From positions 18,919 to 82,918 of the forward strand of contig NZ_RPFW01000013.1 of assembly GCF_007827045.1 (NCBI RefSeq): a stretch of DNA of 64,000 bases. The letters are read 5' to 3'. Below, in pieces: positions 1 to 8,441 of this stretch. Numbering within the stretch: position 1 is the first letter of the stretch; each line of letters opens with the position of its first letter. Both the position numbers and the translations under genes were made by a program. The stretch is from Trebonia kvetii. GTDB taxonomy: Bacteria > Actinomycetota > Actinomycetes > Streptosporangiales > Streptosporangiaceae. The notes under the pieces were generated by a model. That model saw only the letters and a program-made list of their open reading frames with translations. It searched no databases and was not told the origin of the DNA.

Positions 1-119
1 ACGCCCGCGACCTCGCCTCCGTGAAGGAAGTGCTGATCGCCCTGGTAGAGAGCATCGCCGCCGGCCAGCCCGGCGCCGGTCAGGTCCCCGGCCGCCCGGT
101 CGCCGCCCTCGGCCGCTAG
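1..119 (+). CDS. C-terminal end of a CvnD-like GTP-binding protein (partial)
   Basis: Only the last 38 codons are in the window, read in the frame starting at base 3 and ending with TAG at 117-119. The visible peptide contains ARDLASVKEVLIALVES, which matches the terminal helix of the conservon (cvn) D-type small GTPases of actinomycetes, where a DAR-x-x-x-SVK-x-VL-x-x-LVE pattern closes the Ras-like fold. The rest is a Gly/Pro/Ala-rich tail. The family works with a membrane histidine kinase-like protein, a roadblock/LC7 protein and a DUF742 protein, all of which would lie to the left of the window. The call rests on one short motif. Confidence 0.55.
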   Translation, partial: ARDLASVKEVLIALVESIAAGQPGAGQVPGRPVAALGR

Positions 120-191
120 CCCGCGCCCTGCCCGGGGCACCCTCGCGGCCCGCGCGGCCGGCGTCTCCTTGACGCGGACCGTTCCGCGAGT

Positions 192-225
192 TACTCTCAT
201 ATTGAGTACTTCTCAAAATGAGAAG
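192..225. promoter_or_regulatory. Two adjacent palindromes at the NUDIX gene start
   Basis: Bases 192-208 carry TACTC and GAGTA as outer arms around an AT-rich centre. Bases 209-225 form a second inverted repeat with perfect 7-base arms, CTTCTCA and TGAGAAG, separated by three A residues. The second palindrome overlaps the first ATG (218) of the NUDIX-winged-helix gene. This is an AT-rich island in GC-rich DNA and looks like an operator, plausibly for the NUDIX-type regulator itself; that link is inference. Confidence 0.5.
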
Positions 226-1048
226 AACTAACAGCGAGACGCAGAACGGTTGGTGGCGCCGCGTGGACAGCACCCCTGACACCGAGGGCTTCCTCGCCGG
301 GTACGACCCGCGCGCCTACGACCCGATCGCGGTGACCGTCGACGTGGTGGCCCTGACGATCAGGGACGCACAGCTCCAGGTGCTGCTCGTCAGGCGCGGC
401 GAGCCGCCGTTCCAGGGCAGCTGGGCGCTGCCCGGCGGCTTCGTCAGGCCGAGCCAAGCACCGGACGGCACCAAGACCGAGGAAGACCTGGCGCAGACCG
501 CCGCCCGTGAGCTGGCGGAGGAGGCGGGCGCGTCGCTCCGCCCCAGCCACCTGGAACAGCTCGGCAGCTACGGCGCGCCCGGCCGTGACCCGCGGATGCG
601 GGTCATCTCCGTCGCCTACCTCGCCTTCGCCCCCGGTCTCCCGGAAGCGATGCCGGGCAGCGACGCCGCCGACGCCCGCTGGACTCCGGTCAACGCACTC
701 GATCCGCGCACGCTCGCCTTCGACCACGCGGCGATCCTCGCCGACGGGGTGGACCGTGCCAGGTCAAAGCTCGAGTACACGCCGCTCGCCACGGCGTTCG
801 TCACCGAGCCGTTCACCATCACCGAACTCCGCGAGGTCTACGAAACGGTCTGGGGCGAGAAGCTGCACGCGGGCAACTTCCATCGCAAGGTGCTCTCCGT
901 CCCCGGCTTCGTCGAGTCCACCGGCAGTCACACCGAGACGGGCGGCCCGCGCGGCGGCCCCCGCGCCAAGCTCTACCGCCGCGGCGACGCGACGCTGCTG
1001 CACCCCGCGCTGCTCCGCCCCGCCACGGAAGCGGAACTCCGCCCCTAG
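218..1048 (+). CDS. NUDIX domain protein with C-terminal winged helix (NrtR-like)
   Basis: A 276-residue protein with a NUDIX fold in the first half: the strand VTVDVVALTIRD is followed by the Nudix box, with GGFVRP and AARELAEEAG separated by a longer-than-usual loop. The second half (after about residue 165) carries FTITELREVYETVWG and an NFHRKV segment, typical of the winged helix that turns NUDIX proteins of the NrtR type into ADP-ribose-sensing repressors. It may hydrolyse a nucleotide-diphosphate derivative or only bind one. It heads a tight run with the VWA and PurA-like genes. The ATG at 218 sits inside a palindrome and has no Shine-Dalgarno; the in-frame GTG at 263, just before the conserved part, is an alternative start. 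Regulatory function is inferred from architecture. Confidence 0.8.
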   Translation: MRRTNSETQNGWWRRVDSTPDTEGFLAGYDPRAYDPIAVTVDVVALTIRDAQLQVLLVRRGEPPFQGSWALPGGFVRPSQAPDGTKTEEDLAQTAARELAEEAGASLRPSHLEQLGSYGAPGRDPRMRVISVAYLAFAPGLPEAMPGSDAADARWTPVNALDPRTLAFDHAAILADGVDRARSKLEYTPLATAFVTEPFTITELREVYETVWGEKLHAGNFHRKVLSVPGFVESTGSHTETGGPRGGPRAKLYRRGDATLLHPALLRPATEAELRP

Positions 1049-1087
1049 CCCCAGCTATCGAAGCACGGAAGAAACAAGGAGGCCGTC

Positions 1088-2098
1088 ATGGGAAGCGGCT
1101 ACTGGTCATCAGACGTATACGAGACCGCCGCGCGGCTGCGCAACGGCGCGAGCGCGTTCGGCTACAGCGACTCGGGCGCGCGCACCGTGCACCCCAGCCT
1201 CGACCCGTTCGACGTGGGCAAGCGGGAGAGCCGCGACTCCGCGGAGCACCCGCGGTCGCTGGCGATCGCGGTGCTGTTCGACGTGACAGGCTCGATGGGC
1301 GCGGTGCCGCGGACGCTGCAGAAGAAGCTGCCCAAGCTCCTCGGCCTGCTCAAGGACGGCGGCTACGCGACGGACCCGCAGCTCATGTTCGGCGCGATCG
1401 GCGACGCGACCTGCGACAGGGCGCCTCTGCAGATCGGCCAGTTCGAGTCAGACAACCGGATGGACAAGGACCTGGAGCGGATACTGCTCGAGGGCGGTGG
1501 TGGCGGCCAGAAGACCGAGTCCTACGAGCTCGCCATGTACTTCATGGCCAGGCACACCGCGATCGACTGCTTCGAGAAGCGCGGCAAGCGCGGCTACCTG
1601 TTCATCATCGGCGACGAGATGCCCTACCAGGCGGTCAAGCCCCGCGAGGTGAGCGGCTGGATCGGCGACGAGCTGCCGCAGCCGGTCCCGATCCGCAACC
1701 TGATCGCACAGCTCACCAGGCGCTGGGACACCTATTACCTGCTACCGGAGGGCGCCTCGTACGCGGGCGACGGCCAGGTGCTCGGCACCTGGCGTTCACT
1801 GCTCGGCCAGAACGTGATCGAGCTCGCCGACCTGGACGCGGTGTGCGAGACGATCGCGCTCACCGTGGGGCTCGGCGAGGAGGCCATCGACCTGGCAGCA
1901 GGCCTCGGCGACCTGCGCGACGTCGGCTCGACCGCCGGCCCGGCCGTCGAACGCGCGCTCGCCGCCATCGGCGCGCCCCGCGCGCCGCACGCGCTGCCCG
2001 CACCCCGCCCGGCGCGCGACGGCGGACCTGGGGGAGGCAGCCGAACCCGTTCCGATGGCAGAGATCTTGACTTTCCGAACGGCAGCGTCCTGCTGTGA
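1088..2098 (+). CDS. VWA domain (metal-ion-dependent adhesion site) protein
   Basis: A 336-residue soluble protein preceded by AGGAGG. The von Willebrand A fold starts at about residue 55 with AIAVLFDVTGSMG, whose D-x-T-G-S motif is the MIDAS metal site. A Gly-rich GGGGGQKTES loop and LFIIGDE follow, placing the remaining MIDAS elements in order. There is no signal peptide or membrane segment, so it acts in the cytosol. The last 50 residues are Ala/Pro/Gly-rich. It overlaps the downstream PurA-like gene by 4 bases (GTGA), implying coupled translation. In other operons such proteins act as scaffolds or partners of ATPases or modifying enzymes; the partner here is presumably the NUDIX or PurA-like protein. 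Confidence 0.75.
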   Translation: MGSGYWSSDVYETAARLRNGASAFGYSDSGARTVHPSLDPFDVGKRESRDSAEHPRSLAIAVLFDVTGSMGAVPRTLQKKLPKLLGLLKDGGYATDPQLMFGAIGDATCDRAPLQIGQFESDNRMDKDLERILLEGGGGGQKTESYELAMYFMARHTAIDCFEKRGKRGYLFIIGDEMPYQAVKPREVSGWIGDELPQPVPIRNLIAQLTRRWDTYYLLPEGASYAGDGQVLGTWRSLLGQNVIELADLDAVCETIALTVGLGEEAIDLAAGLGDLRDVGSTAGPAVERALAAIGAPRAPHALPAPRPARDGGPGGGSRTRSDGRDLDFPNGSVLL

Positions 2099-3393
2099 AC
2101 GGTCACGTGATCGTCGTCGACCTTGGCTACGGTGACGCGGGCAAGGGCACGATCGTGGACTGGCTCTGCGCGAGCGCGTGCAGACCGGTCCAGGCGGTGG
2201 TCCGTTTCAACGGCGGCGCCCAGGCCGCCCACCACGTCCTCGCACCGGACGGCGCGCCGCACCCGTTCGCCCAGTTCTGCTCGGGCACCTTTACACCCGG
2301 CACCAGAACATTCCTGTCCAGGTACATGCTCGTCGACCCGCTGGCTCTGGTGGCAGAGGCGGAACAGCTCGCAAGAAAAGGCGTCCCAAGTCCGCTCGGC
2401 CTGGTCGCGATCGACAGGGGCGCGCTGCTCACCACGCCGTACCACCGCGCCGTCAACCAGGCCAGGGAACGGGCGCGCGGCGACGGCAGGCACGGCTCGT
2501 GCGGGATGGGCATCGGCGAGACGGCCGCCTATGCCCTGGACCGTCCGGACGACGCGCCACGCGGCGGCGACATCGACTCCCCGCGGAAAATGCACGGCAA
2601 GCTCGAGCGACTGCGCGACAAGGCCCTCGCCGACATCGCGGCCATCGAAGGGACGGTCCCGATGACGCTGCCGCGAGCCGCGGATCTCGCGACCGTCTAC
2701 CGGGAGATCTTCGCCCGGGTGACGCTGGCCGGCGACGGGTACCTGACGGGGCTGCTGCGCAGCGGCCCGGTCGTCTTCGAGGGCGCGCAGGGCGTGCTGC
2801 TCGACGAATGGCGCGGCTTCCACCCCTTCACGACCTGGTCCACGACCACGTTCGAGAACGCGGAAGCCCTGCTTGCCGAGGCGGGCGCGTCCGCGACACG
2901 CCTCGGCGTGACCAGGACCTACCAGACCAGGCACGGCCACGGCCCGTTCCCGACCGAAGATCCCGCGCTGCACGTGCCGGAAAAGCACAACAAGGACGGC
3001 CGCTGGCAGGGCCAGTTCCGCGTCGGCCACCTGGACGCGGTCGCCCTGCGCTACGGATGCGAGGTCGCCGGGGGAGTGGACGCGGTCGCGCTCACTCACC
3101 TGGATACCGCGGAAAGGCACGCGGGCGGACTGCGCATCTGCCGGAGCTACCGCATCGACGGCGAGGTGCACGCGGCTATAACGCCGGGACCGCACCGTGA
3201 CCTGTCCTACCAGCAGGACCTCACGACCACCCTGCTGAAAGCGCGCCCCGGCTACGACGACACCGAACGGCTGGCGGCGGAAGACTGGCCAGGCGCGGTC
3301 GCGGAAATCCTCCGCGCGCCGGTCGTGATCCGTTCCCGCGGTCCAGGGCGGGAGGCCAAGACCACCCGGCTGCTCGCTGCTATGTCCCGATAG
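2095..3393 (+). CDS. Adenylosuccinate synthetase-like (PurA family) paralogue
   Basis: At 432 residues this is the normal PurA length. The P-loop GYGDAGKGTIVDWL keeps the catalytic Asp of the GDEGKGK motif but has Ala for Glu, and the motif around the catalytic His reads FNGGAQAAHHV. FEGAQGVLLDE and GHGPFPTE are close to canonical. Two substrate-recognition parts differ: the guanine-specifying TKLD is THLD, and the usual PRRCGWFD is FRVGHLD. The enzyme therefore probably makes a GTP- or NTP-driven ligation on a substrate other than ordinary IMP plus aspartate, although a bona fide PurA role is not excluded. The start is a GTG overlapping the VWA stop. Membership of a NUDIX-VWA operon supports a specialised nucleotide role. 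Confidence 0.75.
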   Translation: MNGHVIVVDLGYGDAGKGTIVDWLCASACRPVQAVVRFNGGAQAAHHVLAPDGAPHPFAQFCSGTFTPGTRTFLSRYMLVDPLALVAEAEQLARKGVPSPLGLVAIDRGALLTTPYHRAVNQARERARGDGRHGSCGMGIGETAAYALDRPDDAPRGGDIDSPRKMHGKLERLRDKALADIAAIEGTVPMTLPRAADLATVYREIFARVTLAGDGYLTGLLRSGPVVFEGAQGVLLDEWRGFHPFTTWSTTTFENAEALLAEAGASATRLGVTRTYQTRHGHGPFPTEDPALHVPEKHNKDGRWQGQFRVGHLDAVALRYGCEVAGGVDAVALTHLDTAERHAGGLRICRSYRIDGEVHAAITPGPHRDLSYQQDLTTTLLKARPGYDDTERLAAEDWPGAVAEILRAPVVIRSRGPGREAKTTRLLAAMSR

Positions 3394-3431
3394 GGTGACG
3401 GGAACGGGTGCGTGGTGACTCAGGGGGACTC

Positions 3432-3923
3432 ATGACTGACATCGACCTGGCGGCCATCAAGGCGGAGCGTGCCCGCCTCGCGGCCCAGTACATCCCGGCG
3501 GAGCGGCCGGAAAGTTCCGCGCGCGGCATCCATCACGCGGCGCTGATCTGCTCCGACGTCGAGCAGACGATCAAGTTCTACCAGGGGCTGCTTGAGTTCC
3601 CGCTCACCGAGCTGTTCGGCAACAGGGACTACAAGGGGTCGACGCACTTCTTCTTCGACGTGGGCAACGGGAACCTGCTGGCGTTCTTCGACTTCCCCGG
3701 CCTGGACCTGGGGCCGTATATGGAGACGCTCGGCAACATCAACCACATCGCCATCTCCGTCACCAAGGAGAAGTGGGATCACCTGCGCGGCAAGCTCGAC
3801 GCGGCCGGGGTGGAGTACCAGGTGGCGAGCGGCACCTCGATCTATTTCAAGGACCCGGACGGCGTCCGCCTCGAGCTGCTCGCCGACCCCCTCGGCGAGA
3901 TGTACGGCACGAAGGTCGTCTAA
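3432..3923 (+). CDS. VOC (glyoxalase/dioxygenase-fold) family protein
   Basis: 163 residues from the ATG at 3432, which follows a GGGGG ribosome site; an earlier ATG at 3408 lacks one. Two beta-alpha-beta-beta-beta modules are visible: GIHHAALICSDVEQTIKFY opens the first and INHIAISV the second, which closes with DPDGVRLELLADP. The two His and the terminal Glu are likely metal ligands as in glyoxalase I-type and extradiol-type enzymes. The substrate cannot be read from sequence. It stands 38 bases after the PurA-like gene on the same strand and may be co-transcribed. Confidence 0.8.
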   Translation: MTDIDLAAIKAERARLAAQYIPAERPESSARGIHHAALICSDVEQTIKFYQGLLEFPLTELFGNRDYKGSTHFFFDVGNGNLLAFFDFPGLDLGPYMETLGNINHIAISVTKEKWDHLRGKLDAAGVEYQVASGTSIYFKDPDGVRLELLADPLGEMYGTKVV

Positions 3924-4002
3924 CGCCGCGTCTGATGGCCAAGCGAGTACCGTTGGGCCGGCCAGAGCCGGCTCATCCGTACATTCATCGCTGTAGAGGC
4001 CG

Positions 4003-4259
4003 TTAGCCGACGGGCCGGCCGGCCTTGACCGGGATCCACGCGCGGACGGTTGTCCCCTCGCCGGGGACGGAGGCGGCAGCAGCACGTCGAGCACGATCAG
4101 GTCGGGGTCGAAGGCGTCCGCGAGCGTGATCGCCTCCTTCCCGGTGGCGCTCGTCGTCACGGCGCAGCCGTGAAAGGTCAGGGCCACCTGGAGAAGCTCA
4201 CGAATGTTCGGCTCATCGTCGACGACGAGCACTCGCGGGCTGTGCACACCTTCTGCCAT
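4003..4259 (-). pseudogene. Collapsed two-component system: receiver N-terminus joined to kinase C-terminus
   Basis: Reading down from an ATG at 4259, the first ~62 residues are a response-regulator receiver: VLVVDDEPNIRELL (acidic pair) through DPDLIVLDVLLP (phospho-acceptor Asp). At about 4070-4080 homology stops, and in a different frame the terminal strand of a histidine-kinase ATPase domain appears (PGEGTTVRAWIPV), ending with TAA at 4005-4003. The simplest reading is an ancestral regulator-kinase pair on this strand that lost everything between the regulator's third beta strand and the kinase's last strand. No DNA-binding domain or H-box remains, so it is non-functional. Confidence 0.75.
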
Positions 4260-4576
4260 GAGTCAGTTGCTGCCGCCGAGGTCGGGGATGGGGGTTCTGC
4301 TGTCTATTGTGCTCGGCACCCCGGGGCGCTTTGCGCACTTCTGCCTGCTTCGTCCGCAGGGCTGCCGCAACGCGCCGCGGAGCTGCCGCGAGCGGCAGCA
4401 ATGCCGCAAGGCGCAGGCCTGGTGAAGATCGACGATTTCCCAGCCCAAGGCGGGTAGTGCCGCATTGCAGGTGCGATAGGTAGAATTGCCGATCTTTTCC
4501 CCGTCTCGTTCCTTGGTGCAAAACGCACGTGCAAGACTGCAACCGTCACCCCCCGGACAATCGCGGAGGCCCTTGA

Positions 4577-5404
4577 ATGACCAAGGCCCTGCGCCAGCCG
4601 GACGGCCTTGATGTCACGAAGCCGTCCCCGGCGCGGATCTACGACTACATGCTGCGCGGCACGCATCACTGTGACGTCGATGCCGACGCTGCGGAGCGCA
4701 TTCTGCGCTCGGTGCCGGAGATCAGGGACTGCGCCTGGTCCAACCGCGGGTTCCACCAGCGCTCGGCGACCTGGATCGCCAAGCGCGGGATCAGGCAGTT
4801 CCTCGACCTTGGCTCGGGGCTGCCGACCGTGGGAAACACGCACGAGGTGGTCAGGAAGATCCACCGCGATGCCCGTGTCGTGTACGTCGACAACGACCCG
4901 CTCGTCGAGCTGCACAGCAGGGAGATACTCGGCAGCGCGGCCCGCCAGGTCGGCGTGATCTGCGCGGACCTGCGCGATCCTGACGCGATCCTCGGGCACC
5001 CGGTGGTGCGCGAGTTCATCGACCCGGCCGAGCCGACCGGGCTGCTGATGACCGCGGTCCTGATGTTCGTCGCGGACGAGTCCGATCCGCACGGCCTGGT
5101 CAGGCGCTACGTGAGCGCGGTGGGACCCGGCAGCTGCCTGGCCCTGTCGCACCTCACCGACGACGCGAAGCCGCCGGTGGCGGTGGACGCGTTCCGCCGC
5201 GTGTTCGACCACGCCACCGAGCAGATGCACTTCCGCTCGAAGGCGGAGATCGCGAGGTTCTTCGACGGGCTCGACGTGCAGCCGCCCTACAAGGGAGCGC
5301 AGCCCGCGCTGACCTACAGTGGACTATGGGGCGCAGAGGACGTGCAGCTCGCCGACAGCGACGGCTCCCGCTGGCTGTACTGTGCGGTCGCGAGGGTGCC
5401 GTGA
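4577..5404 (+). CDS. SAM-dependent methyltransferase of the DUF574 (PF04672) family
   Basis: 275 residues from an ATG behind GGAGG. The N-terminus has the family signature PSPARIYDYMLRGTHH, the SAM-binding strand is FLDLGSGLPT, and VVYVDNDPLV supplies the ribose-binding acidic residue. The length is the family's usual one. These proteins are numerous in filamentous actinomycetes; targets are mostly unknown. The stop overlaps the GTG of the DUF397-like gene by three bases, so the two are made together. Confidence 0.9.
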   Translation: MTKALRQPDGLDVTKPSPARIYDYMLRGTHHCDVDADAAERILRSVPEIRDCAWSNRGFHQRSATWIAKRGIRQFLDLGSGLPTVGNTHEVVRKIHRDARVVYVDNDPLVELHSREILGSAARQVGVICADLRDPDAILGHPVVREFIDPAEPTGLLMTAVLMFVADESDPHGLVRRYVSAVGPGSCLALSHLTDDAKPPVAVDAFRRVFDHATEQMHFRSKAEIARFFDGLDVQPPYKGAQPALTYSGLWGAEDVQLADSDGSRWLYCAVARVP

Positions 5405-5685
5405 CGGTGCAGGACACCGGCAAGCCGACGCTGGCCGAGCTGGACATCGACCCGGCCGCGCTGGCCTGGGACCGGTCCGGCGACGCGGCGGGATCGATCG
5501 AGGTCGCCTTTCCGGTCAGCCAGCGGTGGAACCGCGGCGACTGGGTGCTGCTGCGGGTGGCAGGCGACCCGGTCGGGCGGATCCTGGTATTCGACAGGAA
5601 CGAATGGGACTGCTTCATCGACGGAGCGAGAAAAGGCGAGTTCAATGACGCTGCGGTCGGCGAGCCAGGCGGCCCGCGCTGCTAG
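5401..5685 (+). CDS. DUF397-like small protein
   Basis: 94 residues; its GTG overlaps the stop of the methyltransferase. The C-terminal half reads VGRILVFDRNEWDCFIDG followed by ARKGEFND, the pattern that closes DUF397 proteins (a V-x-F-x-x-x-EW-x-x-F-x-x-G-x-K-x-GEF track). The N-terminal half is longer and lacks the usual W-R-K-S-S start. DUF397 proteins usually pair with XRE/DUF5753 regulators; such a pair lies 230 bases downstream, so this may be a second partner that drifted to the methyltransferase. Confidence 0.7.
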   Translation: MTVQDTGKPTLAELDIDPAALAWDRSGDAAGSIEVAFPVSQRWNRGDWVLLRVAGDPVGRILVFDRNEWDCFIDGARKGEFNDAAVGEPGGPRC

Positions 5686-5813
5686 GTCTCGGGTGCTGTT
5701 AGGCAAGCCGGTTTACTCGCTAGCCCGGCCGGGCCCACCCATCGGCCGGGCGGACCCCCGGGAAAACCTGAAAACGCTTCAGAACCGCTTGATTTGTGAT
5801 TCGCAATTTGAGT

Positions 5814-5833
5814 AAGCTCACATCTGCGAGCTT
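5814..5833. promoter_or_regulatory. Inverted repeat upstream of the XRE regulator
   Basis: AAGCTC (5814-5819) and GAGCTT (5828-5833) form perfect 6-base arms around an 8-base loop in the AT-rich stretch before the XRE gene. The interval 5686-5913 holds no gene. An operator for the adjacent regulator is a reasonable guess only. Confidence 0.3.
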
Positions 5834-5913
5834 GGATATGTGTGCCATGAGGCCGCCAAGCACGCGAAAATGCCTGCAAAGGGACAATGTTCCGCATTTC
5901 GGAGGAGGCATCG

Positions 5914-6768
5914 ATGAGCGATGACGCCTATGGCGCGACCGTCGCGAAACGACGCCTGTCCCAGCTGCTGACCGAGCTGCGCAACAGCACTGGCTATACA
6001 GCCAACCACGTTTGCGACATCCTCAACTGGGGCCGCGGCAAGGTCGGGCGTTTCGAGGCTAATCAGTGGAAGCGCCCCGAGATGAGCGACATCCGCGACC
6101 TCATCCGTATCTACGAGGTCGAGGGCGGCGAACGGGAAGAGATCGAGGAACTCGCGGTTCGCAGCCGGGTTCGTCCCTGGTGGCGGGAATACGGCGAGAT
6201 CTTCGATAACGAATTCCCTGGCTATGAGAACGACGCGGCGACCATCCAGGTCTACATGCCGCTGGTGGTGCCGGGCCTGCTCCAGACAGAGGCCTACATG
6301 GAGGCCCAGTTCAAGTCGGGCGCCAGTGCCCGCCCGCCGGCCTGGCGGCGCAAGTCCGTCGAGGCCCGGCTGCGCAGGCAGGAGATCCTGGAACGCACCG
6401 AAGGCGCGCCTGTGCTGTCCGCGGTGATCACCGAGGCCTCGCTGCGCTACCGGTGGGGAATGCACACCGACCGCAGGGAGCAGATCGAGCACCTGGCGGC
6501 CATGAGCAGGCGGCGCAACGTCGAGCTGCGCATACAGCGATTCGACGACGGGCCGCCGACCGGCATCTTCTCCATGGTCAACATCTTCAGCTTCCCGGCA
6601 GGCGAGCCGCCCATCGTGTTCGTGGAGACCGACTATTCCGTCGAAGAGGTGAGCGCGCCCGCGGCGGTGCGCAGTTACATCCAGGCGTTCGAGCGCGCGT
6701 GCGACGCGGCGCTCGAACCCGGGGACACCACGGTGTACCTCGAAACACTCGCGAAGAGAATGGAGTGA
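5914..6768 (+). CDS. XRE-family helix-turn-helix regulator with DUF5753
   Basis: 284 residues from the ATG at 5914, which lies 7-8 bases after GGAGGAGG; the ATG at 5887 has no such site. The first ~65 residues are an XRE helix-turn-helix (LSQLLTELRNSTGYTANHVC, then GRGKVGRFEANQW). From about residue 85 the DUF5753 sensor domain follows, with YMPLVVPGLLQTEAY and, near the end, VFVETDYSVEEV. In Streptomyces, homologues such as BldB/WhiJ-system regulators act with small DUF397 partners in developmental control. The DUF397 gene starts 8 bases downstream, giving the typical pair. Confidence 0.9.
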   Translation: MSDDAYGATVAKRRLSQLLTELRNSTGYTANHVCDILNWGRGKVGRFEANQWKRPEMSDIRDLIRIYEVEGGEREEIEELAVRSRVRPWWREYGEIFDNEFPGYENDAATIQVYMPLVVPGLLQTEAYMEAQFKSGASARPPAWRRKSVEARLRRQEILERTEGAPVLSAVITEASLRYRWGMHTDRREQIEHLAAMSRRRNVELRIQRFDDGPPTGIFSMVNIFSFPAGEPPIVFVETDYSVEEVSAPAAVRSYIQAFERACDAALEPGDTTVYLETLAKRME

Positions 6769-6775
6769 CTGACCA

Positions 6776-6976
6776 GTGATGGACCTGTCTCTGGCGATCT
6801 GGCGGAAGGCGAATGCGAGCGCGCTTAACGGTGGCTGCGTCGAGGTCGCCGCCAACCTGCCAGGCATTGCCGCTATCCGCGACAGCAAGCGTCCGGAAGG
6901 CGGCGCGCACGTCGTCGACCGGGCGGCGTTCGCCCGATTTCTTTCTGACGTGCAGGGGGGGCGCTACGACATCTAG
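6776..6976 (+). CDS. DUF397 protein, partner of the XRE regulator
   Basis: 66 residues starting GTG-ATG (6776/6779). It shows the family pattern: W-R-K near the start, NGGCVEVA, AAIRDSKRPEGG, then FARFLSDVQGGRYD. This is the usual DUF397 length. It follows the XRE/DUF5753 gene at once and is followed by a strong terminator, so the two form a complete bicistronic unit. Confidence 0.88.
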   Translation: MMDLSLAIWRKANASALNGGCVEVAANLPGIAAIRDSKRPEGGAHVVDRAAFARFLSDVQGGRYDI

Positions 6977-7004
6977 GCGAATGTGCCGGATGCGTAACGC
7001 ACGG

Positions 7005-7044
7005 CACGAAGGTCCCCTGGGGTGCCTCCCGGGGGACCTTCGTG
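7005..7044 (+). terminator. Terminator after the XRE-DUF397 pair
   Basis: A 40-base hairpin: 13-base arms CACGAAGGTCCCC and GGGGACCTTCGTG around a short GC-rich loop, followed by TTTCGC. It lies 28 bases after the DUF397 stop. Confidence 0.8.
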
Positions 7045-7622
7045 TTTCGCGCATGAGCCCTGTCTCCATGAGCCCAGGCGGCCGCGCGCGGTCGCTGCAC
7101 TCAGCCGCCATCCGCGAATCTATCTCGGCATAGCAGGAAAGGCCAAGGCCAGGGTTAGCAATCGGTTGCGCATGACGTAATTGCACATTCTTGCGAGCCC
7201 GGGGAAGATGGTGACCAGTGGGGATATAGCGGGTCAGCCAGCCCGCGTGGCCTGGGTCTCGGGCCGACAACATATTCGAATTGACTGGCCGTCGGCCCGT
7301 CACTCGCGATCGTCTTAACGTCAAAACGCATTCCGCCTACGTAACGGCACATTCTCGCCTTAGGTAATTGTGCCGGCTCATTCTTTCCGCACGGCAAAAT
7401 GTCGTGTTTTGCCCCGATTGAAGCGAGGGCTATCTGCGCTAAGTAATCGATCGGTTCCGCTTCCTTATCGATGCCTCGCAGAGTAATGTGAAAATGACGC
7501 ACATGACAATCCGAACCTGTGCTTCACAGATTCGGAATCAGAGACCGGACAAGAGGGGGCCCGTCGGTCTGGCCGACGGGGGCTCTGAACGGCGTGACGG
7601 TGGCTAGGCCGGAGGCACCGAT
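7045..7622. repeat. Gene-free, A/T-richer stretch with a duplicated motif
   Basis: No convincing gene. Two copies of an imperfect ~20-base motif stand 164 bases apart: ACGTAATTGCACATTCTTGC at 7175-7194 and ACGTAACGGCACATTCTCGC at 7339-7358, with a weaker third echo at 7362-7385 (GTAATTGTGCCGGCTCATTC). They may be binding sites or promoter duplications upstream of the ATPase gene at 7623. A 115-codon minus-strand frame here lacks the codon bias of neighbouring genes and was not called. Confidence 0.3.
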
Positions 7623-8432
7623 ATGGATGACGGGTTGCGGATGGTGCAAATGCGTGCCTGCGGTGCGTGGGTTCTCCCGGGGGATCCGACTTGCGCGGGC
7701 ATCGCGCGCCGTTTGTTCCGGCGGGTAGCGGGCGAACTAGCCCTCGACAGGGACACCGTTGACGACGGGGTGACGATGGTCAGCGAGCTGGCCGCCAATA
7801 CCCTGCACGCCAGCAAGCGCCATCCGCATGGCGCCAATCCCGAGGTGTGGCTTTACCTGCGCGGCACCGGAATGCGGGTGGAACTGGTCTGCAAGGTATT
7901 CGACACTCTTCCCAGCTGGGCGCATGGCAACGTGCCCGGCCGCTCCGTCCGCCGGGCCCCGGCCGACGCGATGAGCGGCCGCGGCCTCGAGGTCGTGCAC
8001 GAACTGTCCGGCGGCCACTGGGGCCACCACCTGACCAGGTCCCGGCTGTCCGGTTCCGGCGCGCCCGGCAAGGCGGTTTGGTTCTCGCTGCCCGCACCGC
8101 TGGCCGGCGGGAGTGCCGGCCGGATGCGCCCGGTCACGGCCGGCGACGCGATGACGGAACTCGAGCATGACCTGAGCAGCCGCGGGTTCGGCGGCAAGCT
8201 GGTGCGGGCCGACGACGTGGGCGCCGACATGGCGGTGCTGTCGATCGCGAGCGGCCTGACGGTCTGGTGCAGGTCCGCCGGCGCGTGGCTGCGCGCACCG
8301 GGCGTCTCGCAGCAGCAGTGGAGCTACAGCGACCTGGTCGAGGTGGGTGAGCAGGCCGTCCAGGCGCACGAGTCGATCGTCGCCTCCGCGGATCCCTTTC
8401 TCCTGGCCGGCGCGACAAGCACCGGAGCCTAA
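7623..8432 (+). CDS. ATP-binding protein of the anti-sigma-factor kinase (HATPase_c_2) type
   Basis: 269 residues, ATG behind GGAGG. The N-terminal ~160 residues form a GHKL ATPase: VTMVSELAANTLHAS is the N-box (Asn binding Mg-ATP), MSGRGLEVVHELS is the G-box. This is the SpoIIAB/RsbW-like fold found in many copies in actinomycetes. The last 90 residues are a separate alpha/beta extension with no motif I recognise. It stands alone, preceded by a long AT-richer leader. Confidence 0.82.
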   Translation: MDDGLRMVQMRACGAWVLPGDPTCAGIARRLFRRVAGELALDRDTVDDGVTMVSELAANTLHASKRHPHGANPEVWLYLRGTGMRVELVCKVFDTLPSWAHGNVPGRSVRRAPADAMSGRGLEVVHELSGGHWGHHLTRSRLSGSGAPGKAVWFSLPAPLAGGSAGRMRPVTAGDAMTELEHDLSSRGFGGKLVRADDVGADMAVLSIASGLTVWCRSAGAWLRAPGVSQQQWSYSDLVEVGEQAVQAHESIVASADPFLLAGATSTGA

Positions 8433-8441
8433 CGACCCCGG

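Noticed and set aside
7155..7502. 115-codon minus-strand frame in the 7.1-7.5 kb gap
   Set aside because: No GC3 bias, no ribosome site and no recognisable motif.
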